A DNA stretch of 29,733 bases from an uncultured Eubacterium sp. (GTDB lineage Bacteria; Bacillota; Clostridia; Lachnospirales; Lachnospiraceae), in assembly GCA_934351445.1 (NCBI GenBank), contig CAKRIZ010000027.1, positions 1-29,733 of the forward strand. The letters run 5' to 3'. The first letter of the stretch is position 1; each line of letters begins with the position of its first letter. The translations under genes and the position numbers were made by a program. The notes under the pieces are model-generated. The model was not told where the DNA came from. It saw nothing but the letters and a program-made list of their open reading frames with translations, and searched no databases. Positions 25,602 to 29,733 of the stretch are shown here, piece by piece.

Positions 25602-26429
25602 ATGATCGAGATGATGGATAAAATAAAAATCGAAAAACTGGTTGTCTTTGGCACACACGGCGTATACCCGGAGGAGAATGCCCTTGGACAGAGATTTGAG
25701 GTATCCGTGGTGATGTACACCGACACCAGACAGGCCGGGCTGTCGGATGATCTGGATGCATCGGTCAATTACGGAGATGTCAGCCAGTTTATCGGACAGT
25801 TTTTTGCGGAACATACATTTCAACTGATCGAAAAAGTAGCAGAGCAGCTCGCACAGGAGCTGCTCATTCGTTATGAACTGCTGAAGAAAGTGGATGTGAA
25901 GGTCGAAAAGCCGTGGGCACCGATTCACATGCCGGTACAATCTGTCGGTGTGGAGATCTCGCGTGGCTGGCATACGGCCTATATCGCACTCGGTTCCAAC
26001 ATGGGGGATAAAAAGGCTTATCTGGATGAAGCGGTGGAGAAGCTGGATCATCACCCGCTTTGTCGTGTGCAAAAGGTCGCAGAGTATATGCAGACGGAGC
26101 CTTACGGAGGTGTGGAGCAGGATACATTTTTAAACAGTGCACTGGAACTGCGGACACTCCTATATCCGGAAGAATTATTGAAGCTGCTCAACCAGATTGA
26201 GGCAGAAGCAGGACGTGAGCGGATCATTCACTGGGGTCCAAGGACACTCGATCTGGATATCCTGTTTTATGATGACCGGGTGATAGATACCCCGTGTCTG
26301 ACGGTTCCACATATTGATATGCCAAACAGGGACTTTGTATTAGTACCAATGGCACAGCTTGCCCCGTGGTATCGCCATCCGGTGCTGAACCGTACCGTGC
26401 AGCAGCTGCTGGATGCACTGGGTAAATGA
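25602..26429 (+). CDS. folBK: Bifunctional FolB-FolK fusion
   Basis: A 275-residue fusion of dihydroneopterin aldolase (about 1-120) and 6-hydroxymethyl-dihydropterin pyrophosphokinase (about 125-275), two successive folate steps. FolB motifs are GVYPEENALGQRFEV, SVNYGDV, FQLIEKVAEQLAQ and KVEKPWAPI. FolK motifs are YIALGSNMGD, EPYGGVEQDTFLNSA, WGPRTLDLDILFYDD and VPHIDMPNRDFVL. The start is uncertain: GGAGG at 25594-25598 is only 3 bases before ATG 25602 and 12 before ATG 25611, both in frame; the difference is three residues. It is the last gene of the THF-riboswitch operon. No terminator is evident after it. Confidence 0.95.
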   Translation: MIEMMDKIKIEKLVVFGTHGVYPEENALGQRFEVSVVMYTDTRQAGLSDDLDASVNYGDVSQFIGQFFAEHTFQLIEKVAEQLAQELLIRYELLKKVDVKVEKPWAPIHMPVQSVGVEISRGWHTAYIALGSNMGDKKAYLDEAVEKLDHHPLCRVQKVAEYMQTEPYGGVEQDTFLNSALELRTLLYPEELLKLLNQIEAEAGRERIIHWGPRTLDLDILFYDDRVIDTPCLTVPHIDMPNRDFVLVPMAQLAPWYRHPVLNRTVQQLLDALGK

Positions 26430-26586
26430 GAAGTATTATGAGATGAATCAGTGTGCTGGCATGGAAAAACAGCAGAAATCGCGCGATTCTACCTCTGAGG
26501 GGTGTTCATTTTGCATGGGAAACGGTATGATGAACCCGGTAAGGACATCGTAAGTCCTGAAAAGGAGATCAGAGGAGGAACATGGA

Positions 26587-27498
26587 ATGGATCTTGTAAA
26601 AATCGGTCAGTACATTGCGGGTAAACGGAAGGATGTGGGACTCACACAGCGGCAGCTTGCCGAGCGGTTGAATATGAGCGACAAGTCGGTCTCAAAATGG
26701 GAGCGGGGAGTCTGTCTGCCGAATGTGTCGGTCTATCAGGAACTGTGTGATATACTCGGGATCAGTATCAATGAGTTTCTGGCGGGTGAGGATATCAGTG
26801 AGGAAAACATCGCGCAGAAGTCAGAGGATAATCTGATGCAGGTGACGCGGGATGGCGATCAGAGGGCGCGTTTCATGAAGCGTGTGATCGCAGTACTCAG
26901 CGTAATCGCTTTTGTGGCAGCGTTTGTGCTCGGACATACGTTATACCGTTATTTCAGCCAGCCGAGAAACTATATCGTGCCGGTTGATCGGGACAGTGCA
27001 CAGATGAAGACCGCAGAGCTGCTAGCCGGGGTGGATGGGGCTTATCTGTACCGGTATGTGGCAGGAGAACGGTTTGGGACATTGACAGTCTATGTGAGCG
27101 AGTATCAGGATGGCGAACTGGTCAGCAAGGAAACGCTGGGGCAGATCGGATATGATGACGTAGGCTCGCCGTCTGAGGGAATGATCGCGGTTGTGCCGGA
27201 TTTTGATACATTTACCGTCAGACTGGTCGTGGCAGATGACGGATCGAAATTGTCTACAGATCTGCCGATTTTAGAGGGTGTCAAAGGACGGAAATATTAT
27301 GGAAGGTCGGTTGTACAGATTGATCAGATGACGGAGATCACCTATGGGGCAGAACAGGGCGTGTTAGCATTGCTTTATGGAAAAGATGCGATCCATGCGT
27401 TTGCGCTCGAGAATGTCGGAAATGTGGGCGATTCCATCGGTGATCACATGGAAAATCAGTATGTGTATTACATTTCGCTGGAGTTTGGCAGGGAGTAA
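26587..27498 (+). CDS. Membrane-anchored XRE-family regulator
   Basis: A 303-residue protein with an N-terminal XRE helix-turn-helix (residues 5-62, LTQRQLAERLNMSDKSVSKWERG at its core, split as LTQRQLAERLN and SDKSVSKWERG), a linker, one membrane helix (about 99-117, VIAVLSVIAFVAAFVLGHT) and a ~185-residue outside domain I do not recognise. The design is of a one-component sensor: outside domain signals to cytosolic DNA-binding head. GAGGAGG at 26572-26578 lies 8 bases before ATG 26587. A small hairpin AGGAC-atcgtaa-GTCCT (26542-26558) precedes it in the leader, with no clear promoter. It may be co-transcribed with the folate operon or act alone; the target is unknown. Confidence 0.85.
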   Translation: MDLVKIGQYIAGKRKDVGLTQRQLAERLNMSDKSVSKWERGVCLPNVSVYQELCDILGISINEFLAGEDISEENIAQKSEDNLMQVTRDGDQRARFMKRVIAVLSVIAFVAAFVLGHTLYRYFSQPRNYIVPVDRDSAQMKTAELLAGVDGAYLYRYVAGERFGTLTVYVSEYQDGELVSKETLGQIGYDDVGSPSEGMIAVVPDFDTFTVRLVVADDGSKLSTDLPILEGVKGRKYYGRSVVQIDQMTEITYGAEQGVLALLYGKDAIHAFALENVGNVGDSIGDHMENQYVYYISLEFGRE

Positions 27499-27544
27499 AC
27501 ATATCATACACGAAAAACGATAAAAAATGTGATTTTGCATTGTT

Positions 27545-27593
27545 AAAAACTCTGCTGCCGGGGGACTGTGTTAGTGTCCCTCGCGCAGCAGAG
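27545..27593 (-). terminator. Rho-independent terminator overlapping the end of nfo
   Basis: Read on the minus strand, CTCTGCTGC (27593-27585) pairs perfectly with GCAGCAGAG (27558-27550). An inner stem GGGAC/GTCCC closes the loop, and five U follow (27549-27545). The left arm lies within the last codons of nfo, so the coding end and terminator share sequence. Confidence 0.88.
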
Positions 27594-28440
27594 CGATCTC
27601 TTCTTTATAAGGTGCCCAGGTGTCTTTGGGGTTTTCCGGATTTTTGTACCACGGAGTCTCGAGGATCTTGGGCACATCGAGAAAATCCGGATGCCATACG
27701 ACATATTTGAGCGCTTCCAGGCCGATCTCGCCCCTGCCGAGATTCTCATGGCGGTCTTTGGCAGCTCCGCGTGGATTCTTCGAGTCATTGATATGAAAGA
27801 CTGCAATCTGGTCTTTGCCGAGTACACGGTCAAATGTATCAATGACACCGTCAAAATCGCCGGAAATGTCGTAGCCTGCGTCATTGGTATGACAGGTGTC
27901 AAAGCAGACGCGCAGTTTGTCGTTGCAGCGCACACCGTCATAGATGCGGGCGAGTTCTTCAAAGCTGCGGCCGATCTCCGAACCTTTTCCCGCCATTGTC
28001 TCGAGTGCGATCATACAGTCGAGATCGGGGGTGAGCACCTCGTTCAGCCCGTTGATGATCTGTGCGGTACCGGCGTCGGCACCGGCATTGACATGGGAAC
28101 CCGGATGCAGTACGAGTACATGGCTGCCCATAGCGACGGTGCGCTCCAGTTCAGTGCGCAGGAACGATACCGCCAGCTCGTAGATATCCGGTTTTACCGT
28201 ATTTGCCAGATTGATAATATACGGTGCATGTACGACAAATTCTTCAATGCCATTTTCACGCATCAGATCCCATGCGGCTGGGATATTCAATTCTGAGATC
28301 GCTTTTCTGCGTGTATTCTGCGGTGCACCGGTATAGACCATAAAAGTGTTTGCGCCGTAGGAGACGGCCTCGCGCACCGAATTTAAAAACATATCTTTGC
28401 CGGACATGCCGACATGTGAACCTAGTTTAATATCTGCCAT
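27571..28440 (-). CDS. nfo: Endonuclease IV (AP endonuclease)
   Basis: Nfo cleaves DNA 5' to abasic sites in base-excision repair. The 289-residue protein has the three-zinc active site motifs: [12 protein letters not shown] (H71), LHPGSH (H112), [13 protein letters not shown] (E147), [14 protein letters not shown] (D181, H184) and the late [20 protein letters not shown]. Length is normal. GGAGG lies 10 bases before the start. It follows truA by 54 bases on the same strand, so truA-nfo are probably one transcript, and it ends in its own terminator. Confidence 0.97.
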   Translation of the reverse strand: MADIKLGSHVGMSGKDMFLNSVREAVSYGANTFMVYTGAPQNTRRKAISELNIPAAWDLMRENGIEEFVVHAPYIINLANTVKPDIYELAVSFLRTELERTVAMGSHVLVLHPGSHVNAGADAGTAQIINGLNEVLTPDLDCMIALETMAGKGSEIGRSFEELARIYDGVRCNDKLRVCFDTCHTNDAGYDISGDFDGVIDTFDRVLGKDQIAVFHINDSKNPRGAAKDRHENLGRGEIGLEALKYVVWHPDFLDVPKILETPWYKNPENPKDTWAPYKEEIALLREGH

Positions 28441-28494
28441 TTTTCATTTCCTCCAAAATAAAATACATCTGTCATAATCGCTGCTAACAGGAGA

Positions 28495-29238
28495 TTAGTA
28501 GTCTACCCGTTCGAGGCACAGTCCGCATGCGGGTGCGGTCGGACCTGCCACTTTACGATCCTTTGCATCCAGAATAGCTGTCATATCTTCTGGCTGCATG
28601 CGCCCGGCACCGACTTCGAGCAGTGTACCGACGAGGATGCGTACCATATGCTGTAAGAATCCGGTTCCGTGGAACGTGAAATAGATCTGGTTTTTACTGC
28701 GTTTAACCGTAATGGAATCTACAAGGCGGACGGTGGATTTTTTCATCTTCGGATTGCCACAAAAGCTCTTAAAGTCGTGTTCGCCCTGCAAATATCCGGC
28801 TGCGCGTATCATGGCATCTACATCCGGCTCAAAATCCAACCGCGATACATAGCGGCGGTTAAATACCGGTTTACCTTCGCCGACATAGCAGGTGTAGGAG
28901 TAGGTCTTACCGACTGCCTTGTAGCGCGCGTGAAAACGCTCGGAAGCCTCACGGACATCTACGATGCCGATGTCATCGGGCAGATAGCGGTTCATATACG
29001 CCTTGATCTCTGATTCGGATAAGCATGTGTCCAGCAGCACATTGGCGGTCATAGCCTTTGCATGAACACCGGCATCCGTGCGCCCTGCGCCGATCACTTC
29101 CGGAATCTCCTCCATCCCACACATCCGTTGCAGGACAGTCTCGATCTTGCCCTGAATGGTGTCTTTGTTTGGCTGGTGCTCCCAGCCGAAGTAGCGTGTT
29201 CCATCGTATGCGATGGTCAGTTTATAATTTTTTGTCAT
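28495..29238 (-). CDS. truA: tRNA pseudouridine38-40 synthase
   Basis: TruA makes pseudouridine at positions 38-40 of tRNA anticodon stems. The 247-residue protein starts with YKLTIAYDGTRYFGWEHQP and has the catalytic Asp D55 in GAGRTDAGVHA. The second domain motif FTFHGTGFLQHMVRILVGTL is complete (shown here as GTGFLQHMVRILVGTL). AAAGGATC lies 11 bases before the start, a long but usable gap. A TATAAA box lies near 29260 on the minus strand, with no good -35, so the promoter is uncertain. Downstream is nfo. Confidence 0.96.
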   Translation of the reverse strand: MTKNYKLTIAYDGTRYFGWEHQPNKDTIQGKIETVLQRMCGMEEIPEVIGAGRTDAGVHAKAMTANVLLDTCLSESEIKAYMNRYLPDDIGIVDVREASERFHARYKAVGKTYSYTCYVGEGKPVFNRRYVSRLDFEPDVDAMIRAAGYLQGEHDFKSFCGNPKMKKSTVRLVDSITVKRSKNQIYFTFHGTGFLQHMVRILVGTLLEVGAGRMQPEDMTAILDAKDRKVAGPTAPACGLCLERVDY

Positions 29239-29276
29239 AGCTGTCTGTGATCCTTTATTTTATACTCTCAAACTTC

Positions 29277-29292
29277 GCACTTGAATAAGTGC
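29277..29292. repeat. Short perfect hairpin upstream of truA
   Basis: GCACTT-gaat-AAGTGC is a perfect 6-base inverted repeat with a 4-base loop, near the expected -35 region of truA. It could be an operator or the distal edge of the mobile-element debris. Confidence 0.4.
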
Positions 29293-29308
29293 CTATGCAT
29301 CTTAAAAA

Positions 29309-29341
29309 TTCGTAACTGTTCAGTACCCTCACAGTTACGAA
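29309..29341. repeat. Dispersed palindromic repeat, copy B (intact)
   Basis: TTCGTAACTGT (29309-29319) and ACAGTTACGAA (29331-29341) are perfect 11-base complements around an 11-base centre. The unit shares 27 of 28 aligned bases or so with copy A at 24642-24669 in the other orientation. It has no open frame or U tract, so it looks like a REP/MITE-type unit. Confidence 0.8.
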
Positions 29342-29365
29342 AATTCAATAATAACTGACATAAAA

Positions 29366-29437
29366 ATAGCATGAAACCAATGGTGTTGGTATAATTGAGT
29401 TGTCGAAAAACAATTACAAACCGGAGAATCATGCTAT
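29366..29437 (+). promoter_or_regulatory. IS-type leader: extended -10 promoter within long inverted repeat
   Basis: ATAGCATGA (29366-29374) is perfectly complementary to TCATGCTAT (29429-29437), which covers the transposase start codon. Between them is TTGGTATAAT (29386-29395), an extended -10 promoter. A transcript entering from outside would fold and hide the start, while one begun at this promoter would not, a common way for insertion sequences to avoid read-through expression. Confidence 0.5.
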
Positions 29438-29583
29438 GGATAAAAGTATAACACAAGCGACTCAAAATGATAAGCAGATTTCGAAATCTATCAAAAGATT
29501 TTTTACAAGGTTTCGTGTTTGCACAGCTTTGTATCAGATATGCGTTACAGCTTGGTATTCCGAATGTATTTACATCTTTTCTC
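29436..29583 (+). pseudogene. Truncated, frameshifted DDE transposase (IS4-like) remnant
   Basis: ATG 29436, with CGGAG 10 bases upstream, opens a frame beginning MDKSITQATQNDKQISKSIK and continuing RFFTRFRVCTAL. This resembles the N-terminus of an IS4-like DDE transposase family of Clostridia, as I recall it. Near 29550 the similarity moves one base to another frame (RYALQLGIPNVFTSFLL), so a frameshift has occurred, and after about 50 residues the homology ends against the promoter of the GntR gene. No DDE catalytic region remains in the window, so the element cannot move. The AT-rich composition differs from the chromosomal genes to the left. Confidence 0.6.
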
Positions 29584-29612
29584 TTGACAGGTTCACACAA
29601 ATCGCCTATACT
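29584..29612 (+). promoter_or_regulatory. Consensus promoter of the GntR-type gene
   Basis: A perfect TTGACA (29584-29589), 17 bases and TATACT (29607-29612), lying within the junction with the transposase remnant. Confidence 0.8.
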
Positions 29613-29615
29613 GTG

Positions 29616-29646
29616 CTTATCGAATAAGTACACTTATTACGATAAG
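29616..29646 (+). promoter_or_regulatory. Palindromic operator at start of GntR-type transcript
   Basis: CTTATCG (29616-29622), AATAAGT (29623-29629), AC, ACTTATT (29632-29638), one A, and CGATAAG (29640-29646) form a nested palindrome of 31 bases. It begins 4 bases after the -10 box and covers the transcription start, the expected place for an autorepressor of the YtrA type. Confidence 0.65.
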
Positions 29647-29667
29647 TACGCATGGCGAGGTGAGCAA

Positions 29668-29733
29668 GTGGAGATTATCATAAGTAATAGCAGTGATAAG
29701 CCTATTTACGAACAAATCTGTATGCAAGTAAAA
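29668..29733 (+). CDS. GntR/YtrA-type regulator, N-terminus only (cut by window end)
   Basis: GTG 29668, 4-5 bases after GAGGTGA (29657-29663), begins a protein whose first 22 residues include ISNSSDKPIYEQICMQVK. The PIYEQI segment is the typical opening of GntR-family winged-helix repressors, especially the short YtrA class, which usually head operons for ABC transporters. The frame is open to the window end. A consensus promoter and a palindrome precede it, so autorepression is likely. The effector-binding part and downstream genes are outside the window. Confidence 0.75.
   Translation, partial: MEIIISNSSDKPIYEQICMQVK

Noticed and set aside
26460..26500. Hairpin near AGAAATCGCGCGATTCT as folate-operon terminator
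   Set aside because: Near-palindromic but with a mismatch and no U tract downstream.
27568..28296. 242-codon open frame on + strand opposite nfo
   Set aside because: Nfo on the other strand has all zinc-site motifs; the opposite frame lacks a ribosome site and known domains.

Overview
The window looks like a chromosomal segment of a gut-type Firmicute, most likely a member of the Lachnospiraceae (Clostridia). That is an inference from gene content: PTS-type dihydroxyacetone kinase, GlpP-type glycerol control, a single-chain PurL, a tetrahydrofolate riboswitch and a CotH/VTC-domain/DUF4956 cluster, together with strong GGAGG ribosome sites and moderate GC. The last ~450 bases are clearly more AT-rich and hold transposon debris. 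I see no rRNA, tRNA or CRISPR array.

Region 1 (1-3250, +): a three-gene cluster encoding a VTC-fold polyphosphate-polymerase domain protein, a DUF4956 membrane protein and a CotH-family secreted kinase with a Gly/Pro/Asp/Ser-rich insert.

Region 2 (3250-12830): a glycerol/dihydroxyacetone regulon. On + are dhaK-dhaL-dhaM, then glpP (RNA-binding antiterminator) and a TetR-type regulator. A bidirectional terminator separates these from a convergent minus-strand operon: glpK, glpF, glpA-like dehydrogenase, a pyridine-nucleotide/FAD oxidoreductase and a DUF1667 Cys-rich protein. Glycerol enters through GlpF and is phosphorylated by GlpK. It is then oxidised to dihydroxyacetone phosphate by the three-gene dehydrogenase module, while DhaKLM feeds free dihydroxyacetone to the same product. 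Two attenuator-like leaders occur here: one between glpF and glpA, and one in front of glpP that includes a tiny upstream ORF.

Region 3 (12900-20800, +): a membrane GGDEF diguanylate cyclase, a 62-residue Cys-rich protein, a PD-(D/E)XK nuclease/Fe-S helicase fusion, and the large single-chain purine enzyme PurL with its own promoter.

Region 4 (20815-26430): a minus-strand D-2-hydroxyacid dehydrogenase, then a near-consensus promoter, a tetrahydrofolate riboswitch and a terminator. These control folC-folE-HD hydrolase-folP-folBK. The HD protein, overlapping folE, is a candidate for the pathway's often missing dihydroneopterin-triphosphate dephosphorylation step.

Region 5 (26587-29733): a membrane-anchored XRE regulator (+), then nfo and truA (-, transcribed truA to nfo). 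After them come a dispersed palindromic repeat (second copy in the folate operon), a truncated IS transposase, and the first 22 codons of a GntR/YtrA-type regulator with a consensus promoter and palindromic operator.
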